From assembly GCF_013033965.1 (NCBI RefSeq), contig NZ_WQFE01000001.1, positions 248,001 through 312,000 on the forward strand: 64,000 bases of DNA, written 5' to 3'. The stretch's first letter is position 1; the number at the start of each line of letters is the position of its first letter. Below are positions 19,342-28,507 of this stretch, in pieces. The translations under genes and the position numbers were made by a program. The notes below the pieces were generated by a model, which saw only the letters and a program-made list of their open reading frames with translations, was not told the origin of the DNA and searched no databases. Origin of the DNA: Ruegeria atlantica (GTDB lineage: Bacteria; Pseudomonadota; Alphaproteobacteria; Rhodobacterales; Rhodobacteraceae).

Positions 19342-19389
19342 CAGGGCGGGAACGCCCTAACACGTTATGTGCGACGGCGGCTTGCACGA

Positions 19390-19743
19390 TCAGCGCACCC
19401 CGTCGAAAATCTCGGGGAAAGAAATCCGCAACGCATTCGGATCAATCACCAAAAGCGCGTCATAACTGGCGGGATCGAACGGATCTTCGGCCGGAATAAC
19501 TTCGCGTTCGAACAACCAGCTCAGTCGGCCCGCATCCAGATTGCCCCGTTCAAATGGCTGGTCTCCAAAATGCGCCCACAAAGCTTCCATAAAGGCCGCA
19601 TCCGCGCGCTTGTCCGCGGGTTTGCGATCCCGGAACCGTTCGCGGCGGGTCAGCGGCGTCACGCCCTTGGGGTTGGCCCGACGAATGGTGAACTGAAAGT
19701 CCGTGCCAGGCAGGCGCCCGGGAAATCCGCGATGTTTCAGCAT
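19390..19743 (-). CDS. Hypothetical protein, 117 aa
   Basis: No signal peptide or membrane segment; rich in charged residues with an N-terminal basic region and an acidic, Phe/Asp-rich C-terminal half (EVIPAEDPFDPASYDALLVIDP). I do not recognise a named family. The codon pattern fits a real gene and the product is compact. It is the downstream neighbour of the DUF6497 gene on the same strand, 136 bases away, so cotranscription is possible but not certain. Confidence 0.65.
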   Translation of the reverse strand: MLKHRGFPGRLPGTDFQFTIRRANPKGVTPLTRRERFRDRKPADKRADAAFMEALWAHFGDQPFERGNLDAGRLSWLFEREVIPAEDPFDPASYDALLVIDPNALRISFPEIFDGVR

Positions 19744-19879
19744 GTTTCCACCTCAGTTGCACAAGTGGTTATCGAGATCAGATCTCTGCATCCGTCACAG
19801 GATGATGTCATGGTGCGCACCTCCAAAGCCGCGTAGCTGTTCAGAAATGCCCTGACGGGATGAATGGCAGGATTCATGG

Positions 19880-20365
19880 TCAAAGCCCTTCCCAGATACA
19901 CCGGGACTGTTCCAGCCGGTAGGCTTCAAAGAATTGAGTGGCGTCAGGGGATGTACGACCGAATTCGATGGGCCGATCTGACAGAGAAATGACCACTCGG
20001 GCTGGTTCCAGCTCGTATTTGGCCACATAGGTAACTGCAAGTGTCTGACACAGATGCTCCATATCGACCGAGGCGACATCGTAGCCAATTCGGCCAACGT
20101 CCGAGCCGATCCTTGGGGCAATAAAGCGAAACCGCACCCAAAGCTCGCCAGGGTTGCTGTCCAACAAAACGTCACTCAGGTGCACGGGCTGCCCGGATGG
20201 AACGGACAACAGATTTTCGGTATCGGCCGATACTGGAGGGGCACAACACAACAGCGCAACAGCTAAGGCGCGATCCCGGACTCGCCGCAGGCGAGCTCCT
20301 CTCTCCGGGATCGCGCGCGCCTGGCTTTCGGCCCGCGCTGTTCTATGTCTGTTAGGGCAACTCAT
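19880..20365 (-). CDS. DUF6497-type secreted protein
   Basis: 161 residues if the ATG at 20365 is used. The part from about residue 49 on (LLSVPSGQPVHLSDVLLD ... WVRFRFIAPRI ... CQTLAVTYV ... SDRPIEFGRT ... FEAYRLEQSRCIW) looks like the DUF6497 family found in Rhodobacteraceae, with two cysteines that may pair. A signal-peptide core (LAVALLCCAPPVSA) is present but lies about 30 residues from this ATG, an unusually long n-region. The extra codons are exactly those of a palindromic element (20268-20316), so the true start is uncertain; a CTG after AGAGGAG at about 20292 is another possibility. Confidence 0.7.
   Translation of the reverse strand: MSCPNRHRTARAESQARAIPERGARLRRVRDRALAVALLCCAPPVSADTENLLSVPSGQPVHLSDVLLDSNPGELWVRFRFIAPRIGSDVGRIGYDVASVDMEHLCQTLAVTYVAKYELEPARVVISLSDRPIEFGRTSPDATQFFEAYRLEQSRCIWEGL
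20268..20316. repeat. Nested palindromic element inside a coding region
   Basis: Outer arms GCGCGATCCCGGA (20268-20280) and TCCGGGATCGCGC (20304-20316) are perfect inverted repeats of 13 bases. Inside lies a second perfect hairpin, CTCGCC-gca-GGCGAG (20281-20295). The form matches small mobile palindromic elements (RPE/REP-like) known in alphaproteobacteria. It falls in frame in the N-terminal part of the DUF6497 gene. Confidence 0.7.
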
Positions 20366-20404
20366 TAGCAGTTGTGGCCTCAAAGTCAATTTTGCGCCCA
20401 AGTG

Positions 20405-20464
20405 ATCTGCCCTGACCGGCTGTCCGAAACCTCGTCCAAGCCATCTTGGTCGGGCAGATTTTTT
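20405..20464 (+). terminator. Terminator-like hairpin on the plus strand beside the pccB 3' end
   Basis: ATCTGCCC-t-GACC pairs with GGTC-GGGCAGAT (12 bp with one bulge, loop about 30 bases) and is followed by TTTTTT on the plus strand. No plus-strand gene precedes it; on the minus strand, where pccB ends at 20476, it is a hairpin without a T-tract and might still protect or end the pccB transcript. Confidence 0.45.
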
Positions 20465-20475
20465 GGCGTGTTTTC

Positions 20476-22008
20476 TTAAAGAGGAATGTTGTCGTGCTTT
20501 TTCCAGGGGTTTTTCAGTTGCTTGTTGCGCAAGCTGGCGAACGCGCGCGATACGCGACGGCGGGTCGATTGCGGCATGATCACCTCGTCGATAAAGCCAC
20601 GCTCAGCCGCGACGAACGGGTTCGCGAACCTGTCCTCATAGTCCTGCGTGTGCTGTGCGATCTTCTCGGCATCGCCCAGATCGGCACGGTGGATGATTTC
20701 GGTCGCGCCCTTCGCGCCCATCACCGCGATTTCCGCTGTAGGCCAAGCATAGTTGAAGTCACCGCGCAGGTGCTTAGACGCCATAACATCATAGGCACCA
20801 CCGTAAGCCTTACGGGTGATGACGGTAACTTTTGGCACTGTGGCTTCACCGTAGGCAAACAACAGCTTGGCGCCGTGCTTGATCACCCCGCCGTACTCCT
20901 GCGATGTCCCTGGCAGGAAGCCCGGCACATCCACCAGCGTCAGGATCGGAATTTCAAAGCAATCACAGAACCGCACAAATCGCGCAGCCTTACGCGAGCT
21001 GTCGATGTCCAGACAACCGGCCAGAACCATCGGCTGATTGGCCACTACGCCCACTGTCTGTCCTTCAAGCCGGATGAAGCCGGTGATGATGTTCTTGGCG
21101 TAGTCTTCCTGAATCTCATAGAAATCACCCTCATCCGCCACTTTGGTGATGAGTTCTTTCATGTCGTACGGCGTATTAGGATTGTCGGGGATCAACGTGT
21201 CCAACGAGGTTTCCAGACGGTCGGGTTCGTCAAAGAACGGGCGTACCGGTGGCTTTTCGCGGTTGTTGAGCGGCAGGAAATCAACGAGACGGCGCACTTC
21301 GGCCAGCGCCTCAACGTCGTTCTCAAACGCTCCATCAGCAACCGAGGATTTCTTGGTGTGGGTCGACGCGCCACCCAACTCCTCTGCAGTAACGACTTCG
21401 TTTGTAACCGTCTTCACCACATCCGGGCCGGTCACAAACATGTACGACGTATCTTTGACCATGAAGATAAAGTCGGTCATTGCCGGGCTGTAGACCGCGC
21501 CGCCAGCACAGGGGCCCATGATCACGCTGATCTGCGGCACCACGCCTGATGCCATAATGTTGCGCTGGAACACCTCGGCATAACCCGCCAGCGACGCCAC
21601 ACCTTCCTGAATTCGCGCACCACCCGAATCGTTAATCCCAATTACAGGCGCGCCGTTCTGAACGGCCATGTCCATGATCTTGCAGATCTTCTGCGCATGG
21701 GTTTCCGACAGTGAGCCGCCAAAGACGGTAAAGTCCTGACTGAACACGTAAACCATGCGACCGTTGATCGTACCCCAGCCGGTGACCACACCATCACCCG
21801 CAGGCTTTTGATTTTCCATCCCGAAATCGGTGCACCGGTGGCTGACAAACATGTCGAATTCTTCAAAGCTGCCCTCATCCAGAAGCAGCTCAATCCGTTC
21901 GCGCGCAGTCAGCTTGCCGCGCGAGTGTTGCGCGTCGATGCGCTTTTGTCCGCCACCCAGCCGCGCGTTGTCGCGACGGTCTTCAAGTTCGGAAAGGATG
22001 TCTTTCAT
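20476..22008 (-). CDS. pccB: Propionyl-CoA carboxylase beta subunit
   Basis: 510 residues from the ATG at 22008 (MKDILSELE), the family's usual length; the longer in-frame start at 22080 would overlap the operator. It is the carboxyltransferase subunit, with both crotonase-like halves: N-terminal [10 protein letters not shown] and [12 protein letters not shown] oxyanion-hole region, C-terminal VDVPGFLPG and [11 protein letters not shown]. With biotinyl-PccA it forms methylmalonyl-CoA. In Rhodobacter sphaeroides pccB is induced by propionate or acetate through PccR acting on TTTGCAAA motifs; a matching element lies upstream here. Confidence 0.97.
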   Translation of the reverse strand: MKDILSELEDRRDNARLGGGQKRIDAQHSRGKLTARERIELLLDEGSFEEFDMFVSHRCTDFGMENQKPAGDGVVTGWGTINGRMVYVFSQDFTVFGGSLSETHAQKICKIMDMAVQNGAPVIGINDSGGARIQEGVASLAGYAEVFQRNIMASGVVPQISVIMGPCAGGAVYSPAMTDFIFMVKDTSYMFVTGPDVVKTVTNEVVTAEELGGASTHTKKSSVADGAFENDVEALAEVRRLVDFLPLNNREKPPVRPFFDEPDRLETSLDTLIPDNPNTPYDMKELITKVADEGDFYEIQEDYAKNIITGFIRLEGQTVGVVANQPMVLAGCLDIDSSRKAARFVRFCDCFEIPILTLVDVPGFLPGTSQEYGGVIKHGAKLLFAYGEATVPKVTVITRKAYGGAYDVMASKHLRGDFNYAWPTAEIAVMGAKGATEIIHRADLGDAEKIAQHTQDYEDRFANPFVAAERGFIDEVIMPQSTRRRVSRAFASLRNKQLKNPWKKHDNIPL

Positions 22009-22072
22009 AACGATGATCCCCTGTAAAATCTGGCGGGACATTATACGCTGACACCCAAAGACCAAAGCGCCA

Positions 22073-22101
22073 TTCGGCAAATTTGCAAACTATTGCCAAC
22101 T
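22073..22101 (-). promoter_or_regulatory. Candidate PccR operator upstream of pccB
   Basis: A perfect TTTGCAAA sits at 22082-22089 with imperfect copies on each side (CGGCAAA at 22075-22081, ATTGCCAA at 22092-22099). R. sphaeroides PccR acts through TTTGCAAA-N4-TTTGCAAA upstream of pccB; here one half-site is exact and the spacing differs. It lies 74-81 bases upstream of the pccB start. Confidence 0.7.
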
Positions 22102-22191
22102 AATCATGTGAATATTGTAAACTTGCTAATTTTAACTCTCAAAACGCAAGATGGATGGCATTCCCATACGCGGTGACTATACACGTAAACC

Positions 22192-23397
22192 ATGCAGTTT
22201 AGTTCTTCGCCGGCGCGTCGCTCGCCTCCAACAATTACCACACTTGTTTTGCTGTCCGGGCTGTCCGCGCTTAGCCTCAACCTGTTTTTGCCGAGCCTCC
22301 CCAACATGGCGCTGCACTTTCAGGCCGACTATAAGGTCATGCAACTGTCGATTGCCTTGTATCTACTGGTCAACGCAGTACTGCAGATCCTGATCGGACC
22401 GATTGCCGACAAGGCGGGGCGTCGTCCTGTTCTGCTTTGGGGATTGGCCTTGTTTCTTTTGGCCACGCTGGGATGTATCTATGCCCCGAATGTCGAGATC
22501 TTTCTTGTCTTCAGAATGTGCCAGGCCATTATCGTGGTCGGCATGGTGCTAAGCCGCGCGGCGGTTCGGGACCTTTACGATCAGGATCAGGCCGCGTCGA
22601 TGATCGGCTACGTTACGATGGGTATGGCCATCGTCCCCATGATAGGCCCAGCGATTGGCGGCCTGCTGGAAGAAAGCTTTGGCTGGAAAGCCAACTTCTG
22701 GCTGCCCTTTGTACTTGGTGTGATGACTTTACTGCTGACTTACTCGGATTTCGGCGAGACTTCTGCCAAAAGCGGCAAAACACTGATTCAACAATTCCGG
22801 GAATACCCCGAATTACTGCGGTCCCCACGTTTCTGGGGGTATTCGCTTTCATCCGCGCTGTCTTCTGGCGCCTTCTTTGCCTATCTGGGGGGCGCACCCT
22901 TCATTGGCACCGAATTGTTCGGCCTCAGCGCCGCCGAAGTAGGCATCTACTTTGGCGCGCCTGCTGTCGGATATTTCTTTGGCAACTTCGTCAGCGGTCG
23001 CTATTCCGTTCGCTTCGGCGTCAATCGAATGGTTCTTTGGGGCTGCTGGTTCAATGCGGCAGGCGTAGCAATGTCGGCCATCCTGTTTCTGGCCGGATTC
23101 GGCACAGCGCTTAGCTTTTTCGGCTTCATGACCTTTGTCGGCATTGGAAACGGCATGACGATTCCCAACGCCACCTCGGGTGCGCTTTCAGTACGACCGC
23201 ACCTGGCGGCAACAGCATCCGGATTAAGTGGCGCAATCATGTTGGGTGGCGGCGCGGGCCTCAGCGCTCTTGCCGGAACCTTGCTGACCCACGAAACCGG
23301 AGCCATGCCCCTACTTTGGCTCATGCTAACAACCTCTGTTCTGGCAGTCTGCGCTATTTTGTCAGTCATTCGTCGCGAACGGCAATTGGGTCTGTGA
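22192..23397 (+). CDS. MFS transporter, Bcr/CflA-type
   Basis: 401 residues with about 12 hydrophobic segments. The first loop has the MFS signature form GPIADKAGRRPVLLWG, and TM4/TM5 contain RAAVRDLYD and GPAIGGLLEE as in Bcr/CflA drug-resistance exporters (DHA1 family). An inner-membrane proton-coupled efflux role is likely; substrate unknown. The ribosome-binding site is weak. It lies between pccB (divergent) and pccR (same strand, 65 bases downstream), an unusual place, so a link to short-chain acids is possible. Confidence 0.85.
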   Translation: MQFSSSPARRSPPTITTLVLLSGLSALSLNLFLPSLPNMALHFQADYKVMQLSIALYLLVNAVLQILIGPIADKAGRRPVLLWGLALFLLATLGCIYAPNVEIFLVFRMCQAIIVVGMVLSRAAVRDLYDQDQAASMIGYVTMGMAIVPMIGPAIGGLLEESFGWKANFWLPFVLGVMTLLLTYSDFGETSAKSGKTLIQQFREYPELLRSPRFWGYSLSSALSSGAFFAYLGGAPFIGTELFGLSAAEVGIYFGAPAVGYFFGNFVSGRYSVRFGVNRMVLWGCWFNAAGVAMSAILFLAGFGTALSFFGFMTFVGIGNGMTIPNATSGALSVRPHLAATASGLSGAIMLGGGAGLSALAGTLLTHETGAMPLLWLMLTTSVLAVCAILSVIRRERQLGL

Positions 23398-23416
23398 CAC
23401 GACTTGCCTATGATGG

Positions 23417-23454
23417 TTTGCAAAGTTAGCTTTCCGAATTAGGAAAGTTGCAAA
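23417..23454 (+). promoter_or_regulatory. Candidate PccR autoregulatory operator
   Basis: TTTGCAAA (23417-23424) and GTTGCAAA (23447-23454) flank an inner dyad CTTTCC-gaatta-GGAAAG (23430-23447). The outer TTTGCAA/TTGCAAA are inverted copies. The right half lies directly before the pccR start, so binding would block transcription or translation initiation. Confidence 0.65.
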
Positions 23455-23462
23455 GGCCCGAT

Positions 23463-24863
23463 ATGGCGACTCAAAAACTCTATGCAGGTGCAAAGCTGCG
23501 TGAAATGCGCACGCGCCTGTCCCTGACCCAAAAAGAATTTGCCGCCAAACTGGGTGTGTCCCTGCCCTATCTGAACCAGATGGAGAACAATAACCGTCCG
23601 ATCTCGACTACGGTTGTTCTGGCACTGGCGCAGGAATTCGGAATGGATGTCACCGAGTTAAGCACCGGCGACAGTGAACGCCTGGTATCGGACATGCGCG
23701 AGGCATTGGCAGATCCGGTCTTTGACGACGCCATTCCGCCGCTCGCCGACCTTCGCCTGACGGCCTCGAACGCGCCTGCGCTGGCTCGGGCCTTCATCGC
23801 CCTGCACCGCACCTATCGTCAGACGCATGAACGCCTGGCGTCCCTTGACGAAGCTCTGGGTCGCGAAGATGCGCAAATTCAGGCAAGCCCGTGGGAAGAA
23901 GTGCGCGACTTTTTTCATTATTGCGACAACTACATCGACGCGGTCGACCGAGCGGCTGAACGATTTGCGGGGCGGGCTTTGGATGCAGGCGGCATTCGTG
24001 CGGCAGCCCTGGACAGCCTTGCCGAACGCGGCATTCGTGTACAATTCCCGGACATCGATGACACCCGAAAATACGACCCAGAGAACAAGACGCTGCTGCT
24101 TTCGTCCAGAACTGCACCCCAAACTCAGGTGTTTCAGTTGCTGCTACAGGTCGCGCTAATCAGCCAGGACAAACTGCTTGAGGCGACACTGGACTTTGCC
24201 AAATTCCAAAGCGACGAGGCCCGTGCAATCGCAAAGATCGGACTTGCAAACTATTTCGCCGGGGCGTCTCTGATGCCTTATGCCGAATTCCTGGCCGCGG
24301 CACAGGAATGTCGGCACGATCTTGAACTGCTTAGCAACCGATTTGGGGCGTCGATTGAACAGGTGGCGCACCGGCTTTCCACCCTTCAACGCCCCGGCGC
24401 AAAGGGCATCCCTTTCTTTTTCGTGCGCGTTGATCAGGCCGGAACGATCACCAAAAGACACTCGGCCACGCGCCTACAGTTTGCGCGGTTCGGAGGCGCC
24501 TGCCCCTTATGGAACGTCCACCGCGCTTTTGAGACACCCGGCCATTTCCTGCGGCAGCTGGCAGAAACACCCGATGGTGTTCAGTATATCTCTCTGGCCC
24601 GGGACGTGTCGAAATCCGGCGGCTCATTCGGCGCGCCAGTGCGCCGCTATGCGATTGCGTTAGGTTGCGAGGTGCGCCACGCCGAAGCGCTGGTTTATGC
24701 TGACAATCTGGATTTCAACAACGCCAGCGCCTATGAGCCAATTGGCATATCCTGCCGCATCTGCGAGCGGCAGAATTGTCATCAGCGATCGGTCCCGCCA
24801 TTGGAAAGACGACTAATGATCGACGCTCATACGCGCGGCACCCTACCTTATGAAGTCACCTGA
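23463..24863 (+). CDS. pccR: PccR, short-chain fatty-acyl-CoA transcriptional regulator
   Basis: 466 residues from ATG 23463 (a TTG 15 bases upstream is less likely). Domains: XRE-type helix-turn-helix at about 8-65 (LSLTQKEFAAKLGVSLPYLNQME); a central IrrE/ImmA-like region at about 190-260 where the HEXXH zinc site is absent, as usual in this family; and a C-terminal ScfR domain ending with the cysteine group CRICERQNC near residue 440. ScfR proteins (PccR, RamB, MccR) sense short-chain acyl-CoAs. It should control pccB, and probably itself, through the TTTGCAAA elements seen on both promoters. Confidence 0.92.
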   Translation: MATQKLYAGAKLREMRTRLSLTQKEFAAKLGVSLPYLNQMENNNRPISTTVVLALAQEFGMDVTELSTGDSERLVSDMREALADPVFDDAIPPLADLRLTASNAPALARAFIALHRTYRQTHERLASLDEALGREDAQIQASPWEEVRDFFHYCDNYIDAVDRAAERFAGRALDAGGIRAAALDSLAERGIRVQFPDIDDTRKYDPENKTLLLSSRTAPQTQVFQLLLQVALISQDKLLEATLDFAKFQSDEARAIAKIGLANYFAGASLMPYAEFLAAAQECRHDLELLSNRFGASIEQVAHRLSTLQRPGAKGIPFFFVRVDQAGTITKRHSATRLQFARFGGACPLWNVHRAFETPGHFLRQLAETPDGVQYISLARDVSKSGGSFGAPVRRYAIALGCEVRHAEALVYADNLDFNNASAYEPIGISCRICERQNCHQRSVPPLERRLMIDAHTRGTLPYEVT

Positions 24864-24936
24864 TCTTCGCCTGGCCTGGAAATTTTTCAGTGGAGGCGCG
24901 GCTTGCCGTAACGGAAGCAAAGCCCCCCCCTTTTTC

Positions 24937-25176
24937 TCAGACCTTCGACAGGATCGACCAGATCTCATCTTTCAACGCCGCACGTTTTTTACGCAGATCG
25001 GTTTCAGCAAGGTCATCCATCGGTTCGACATTGGTCTCTGCACGATGAACTTCGCGGTTGATCTCATGGTATTCATCCGCCAGCCGCGCAAAATGTGCAT
25101 CCGTTTGTTTGAGCTGGCTCATCAACTCAACCTTGTCCGGAAACTCTTCGGCCAGTTCATGCGGGGTATGGGACAT
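24937..25176 (-). CDS. YdcH-family (DUF465) small protein
   Basis: 79 residues from ATG 25176, with AAGGAG upstream. Highly charged and helical (ELMSQLKQTDAHFARLADEYHEINREV), ending with LRKKRAALKDEIWSIL, the pattern of DUF465 two-helix proteins. Cytosolic; function unknown. A longer in-frame start adds 12 unlikely residues. Confidence 0.8.
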   Translation of the reverse strand: MSHTPHELAEEFPDKVELMSQLKQTDAHFARLADEYHEINREVHRAETNVEPMDDLAETDLRKKRAALKDEIWSILSKV

Positions 25177-25266
25177 TCCTGTTCGCTCCTTAAAAATGTC
25201 GTTGCGATTCAAGTCTATTCGCCCCGCCCCCGTCGAACTTTGACGCGGATCAAATCATACCTTCGA

Positions 25267-26925
25267 TCATCGTTGCGCGACCGCCCATTGGGGGTTTATC
25301 CAAGGTTGGTCATTGGCTGCTGGCAGGGCATCCTTACCCAGCAGATGATCCGACATCTTCTCACCCACCATGATCGACGGCGCGTTCAGATTGCCATTGG
25401 TGATCTGCGGGAAGATCGAGCTGTCGGCAACGCGCAACCCATCCACCCCGATCACGCGCCCTTCGGGATCGACCACGGCGTTTTTGTCATCCGCCCGGCC
25501 CATACGGCAGGTTCCGCATGGGTGATACGCGCTTTCGGCATGTTCGGCGATAAAGGCGTTCAGCGCTTCGTCGGACTCCACTTCCGCACCCGGTTGGATT
25601 TCTTTACCGGCATAGGGTTTAAAGGCGTCCTGCCCGAATATCTCGCGCGTCAGGCGAATACAGGTGCGGAAGTCCTCCCAATCTGACTCATGGCTCATGT
25701 AGTTGAACCGGATCACAGGCGCGTCTTCGACTTTGGCCGACCGTAGCGTGACCGCCCCGCGCGAGGGCGAACGCATTGGTCCGACATGCGCCTGAAAACC
25801 ATGGCCTTCGGCGGCGGCCTGACCGTCGTAGCGTACTGCGATTGGCAGAAAGTGGTACTGAATGTCTGGGTATTCCACACCCGGCTTGGACCGAATGAAG
25901 GCCGCACTTTCGAACTGGTTCGATGCGCCAAGACCGGTCTTTGTGAACAGCCACTGCGCACCGATCAGGCCTTTGCTTATCAGGTTCCAGTGCTTGTAAA
26001 GCGTGATGGGCTGAAGCGAGGCCTGCTGGATATACAGTTCCAGATGGTCCTGAAGGTTCGCACCGACCCCTGGACGATCTGCCAGAACGTCGATCCCATG
26101 CTCAGCCAGATGCGCCGCTGGGCCGATTCCCGACAGCATCAGCAGCTTGGGTGAGTTGATGGACGACGCGGCAAGAACCACCTCGCGCCGGGCGCGGATG
26201 ACCTCAGTCTTGCCACCTCGGATCAACTCGACCCCGGCTGCCCGGCCATTTTCCATGACCACCTTTGCGGCCAAACCACGCACGATATCGCAGTTTTCGC
26301 GTTTGAGCGCAGGTTTCAGATATGCATTTGCCGCAGACCAGCGCCGTCCCTTCCAGACGGTTTGCTCCATCGGGCCAAAGCCTTCCTGCTTTTCACCGTT
26401 ATAGTCACCTGTGATCTCGTATCCGGCCTGCTTACCTGCATCGACAAAGGCCTGAAACAGAGGGTTCTCTCGTGGACCGCGCGAGACGTGCAGCGGCCCA
26501 TCGGTCCCGCGCCAGGTTGGGTCACCGCCGTGGCCACCGTCATGCCATGTCTCCATGCGCTTGTAGTACGGCAACACGTCCGCATAGGACCAACCATCGG
26601 CGCCCATCTCAGCCCATGTATCAAAATCTCGGGCGTGACCGCGCACGTAAACCATGCCGTTGATTGAAGATGATCCGCCAATCACCTTGCCGCGCGGACA
26701 GGCCAACTGACGGTTGTTCAGGTGCGGCTCAGGCTCGGAGCGATAACCCCAGTCATACATTGGCATGTTCATCGGATAGCTCAGCGCCGCCGGCATCTGG
26801 ATGAACGGGCCAGCATCGGTGCCGCCATGCTCGATCACCAGAACCGAGGCCCCGGCCTCGCTCAGACGATATGCCATCGCGCAGCCCGCGGACCCTGCGC
26901 CAACGATGACGAAATCTGCTTCCAT
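25267..26925 (-). CDS. betA: Choline dehydrogenase
   Basis: 552 residues, GMC oxidoreductase. FAD-binding dinucleotide motif [14 protein letters not shown] starts at residue 7; GMC signatures at [20 protein letters not shown] and [16 protein letters not shown]; the C-terminal [10 protein letters not shown] contains the catalytic His. It oxidises choline to betaine aldehyde, feeding the respiratory chain. Start at 26925 has GGAG upstream; the extension to 27039 reads through the intergenic element and betC. Last gene of betI-betC-betA. No betB is present next to it. Confidence 0.96.
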   Translation of the reverse strand: MEADFVIVGAGSAGCAMAYRLSEAGASVLVIEHGGTDAGPFIQMPAALSYPMNMPMYDWGYRSEPEPHLNNRQLACPRGKVIGGSSSINGMVYVRGHARDFDTWAEMGADGWSYADVLPYYKRMETWHDGGHGGDPTWRGTDGPLHVSRGPRENPLFQAFVDAGKQAGYEITGDYNGEKQEGFGPMEQTVWKGRRWSAANAYLKPALKRENCDIVRGLAAKVVMENGRAAGVELIRGGKTEVIRARREVVLAASSINSPKLLMLSGIGPAAHLAEHGIDVLADRPGVGANLQDHLELYIQQASLQPITLYKHWNLISKGLIGAQWLFTKTGLGASNQFESAAFIRSKPGVEYPDIQYHFLPIAVRYDGQAAAEGHGFQAHVGPMRSPSRGAVTLRSAKVEDAPVIRFNYMSHESDWEDFRTCIRLTREIFGQDAFKPYAGKEIQPGAEVESDEALNAFIAEHAESAYHPCGTCRMGRADDKNAVVDPEGRVIGVDGLRVADSSIFPQITNGNLNAPSIMVGEKMSDHLLGKDALPAANDQPWINPQWAVAQR

Positions 26926-26962
26926 TTTCAGGTCTCCATGACCCGCCGAGCCCGGATGCGGT

Positions 26963-26997
26963 GCCTTCGGCGGGAGTATTTTTAAAAAGGTGAAGAG
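26963..26997 (+). repeat. Intergenic hairpin-plus-tail repeat, copy 1
   Basis: GCC-ttc-GGC (26963-26971) is followed by GGGAGTATTTTT and then AGGTGAAGAG. A related sequence occurs at 57021-57068 (hairpin, GAGATACTTTT, AGATGAAGAG). I recall similar sequences as frequent between genes in Roseobacter genomes. Here it separates betC from betA. Confidence 0.5.
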
Positions 26998-26998
26998 G

Positions 26999-28507
26999 CT
27001 ATTCGCCGCGCGGGAAACGCGCGTTTTCCTCAACGACATTCAGGTCCATGTGATTGCGCATGTACCGCTCGGATGCTTTTTGCAGCGGCTGATAGTCCCA
27101 TGGGTAATAGCCACCTTGCCGAAGGGCCTCGTAAACGACCCAGCGGCGCGCCTGACTGGCACGAACATCCGCATCGAACTGATCCAGATCCCAACGCGCC
27201 TGAGATTTTGCACGCAGGGTTTCCAGAGTGCCTGCGTGTTCGGGTTTGCCGGCGAGATTTTCCAATTCATGCGGGTCAGCCTCCAGATCGTACAACTGAT
27301 CCGGGTCCAATGCGCAGCGATTGTATTTCCACTTGCCATAGCGCAGCGAAACCAGCGGTGCGTACGAGGCTTCGGCGGCATACTCCATCTTCACCGGCGC
27401 AGTCCGTTCGGTGCCATTGGCCAGCGGCACAAGATCCTCGCCATCGGTCCATGGAGCAATTTCGGCCATATCCACGCCTGCCAATGCCCCAAGGGTCGGA
27501 GTAACGTCGATTGTCGATACCGGCGTGTCGACCCGCCCCGCGGGCATGTCAGGTGCCGAGATCATCAGCGGCACACGCGCTGAGCCTTCGTAGAAGTTCA
27601 TTTTGAACCAAAGACCCCGTTCGCCCAGCATGTCGCCGTGATCCGAGACAAACATGATGATCGCCTCTTGCCGGGTTGTTTCCAGAACTTCCAGAATCTC
27701 ACCGATTTTGTCGTCTAGATACGAGATGTTGGCAAAATACGCGCGGCGGGACTTGCGGACGTCCTCTTCTGTGATGTCAAAGCTACGCCAATCATTGGCA
27801 TCAAAAATACGCTTGGAATGCGGGTCCTGATTGTCGTAGCCAAGATCTGCCACCTCGGGCAGCAGGTGCTCGCAGTCTTCATAAAGATCCCAATACTTGC
27901 GGCGTGCCACGTAGGGATCGTGCGGGTGGGTAAAGCTAACGGTTACACACCACGGGCGGTCATCCTTACCACGCGCCAGATCATACAGCTTGGCCTTGGC
28001 GTTATAGGCAACCTCGTCGTCGTACTCCATCTGGTTGGAAATCTCGGCCACACCTGCGCCCGTGACCGAGCCCATATTGTGATACCACCAGTCAATCCGC
28101 TCGCCCGGTTTACGGTAATCCGGCGTCCAGCCGAAATCGGCGGGATAGATGTCGGTGGTCAGACGATCTTCGAACCCGTGCATCTGGTCAGGGCCGACAA
28201 AGTGCATCTTGCCCGACAGGCAGGTGTAGTACCCCGCGCGGCGCAGATGGTGGGCGTAGGTGGGGATATCACTACGGAATTCTGCGGCGTTGTCATATAC
28301 GCCGGTGCGCGAGGGCAACTGACCGGACATGAAGCTGGCCCGCCCCGGCGCACAAAGCGGTGAGGCCGTGTAGGCGTTGGCGAAACGGGTCGACCGCGCG
28401 GCCAACTTCTTCAGGTTCGGAGCATGAAGCCAGTCGGCGGGACCGTCCGGAAAAAGGGTCCCGTTAAGCTGATCCACCATCAGGATCAGAATGTTTGGTT
28501 TTGTCAT
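26999..28507 (-). CDS. betC: Choline-sulfatase
   Basis: 502 residues, type I sulfatase. Cys52 in [12 protein letters not shown] is the CXPXR site converted to formylglycine; the metal ligands are in ILMVDQLNG and in the downstream [13 protein letters not shown]. It hydrolyses choline-O-sulfate to choline and sulfate, so the cell can use this algal osmolyte. No signal peptide, so cytosolic as in Sinorhizobium. The start overlaps the betI stop (ATGA), coupling it to the repressor gene. Confidence 0.95.
   Translation of the reverse strand: MTKPNILILMVDQLNGTLFPDGPADWLHAPNLKKLAARSTRFANAYTASPLCAPGRASFMSGQLPSRTGVYDNAAEFRSDIPTYAHHLRRAGYYTCLSGKMHFVGPDQMHGFEDRLTTDIYPADFGWTPDYRKPGERIDWWYHNMGSVTGAGVAEISNQMEYDDEVAYNAKAKLYDLARGKDDRPWCVTVSFTHPHDPYVARRKYWDLYEDCEHLLPEVADLGYDNQDPHSKRIFDANDWRSFDITEEDVRKSRRAYFANISYLDDKIGEILEVLETTRQEAIIMFVSDHGDMLGERGLWFKMNFYEGSARVPLMISAPDMPAGRVDTPVSTIDVTPTLGALAGVDMAEIAPWTDGEDLVPLANGTERTAPVKMEYAAEASYAPLVSLRYGKWKYNRCALDPDQLYDLEADPHELENLAGKPEHAGTLETLRAKSQARWDLDQFDADVRASQARRWVVYEALRQGGYYPWDYQPLQKASERYMRNHMDLNVVEENARFPRGE

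Noticed and set aside
17162-19387. 741-codon open frame on the minus strand
   Set aside because: It lies antisense to the porin and reads through non-coding sequence; the translation has no domain, no signal and biased Arg/Ser/Gly content typical of a shadow frame.
20446-21549. 367-codon open frame on the plus strand
   Set aside because: Antisense to pccB with no family features.
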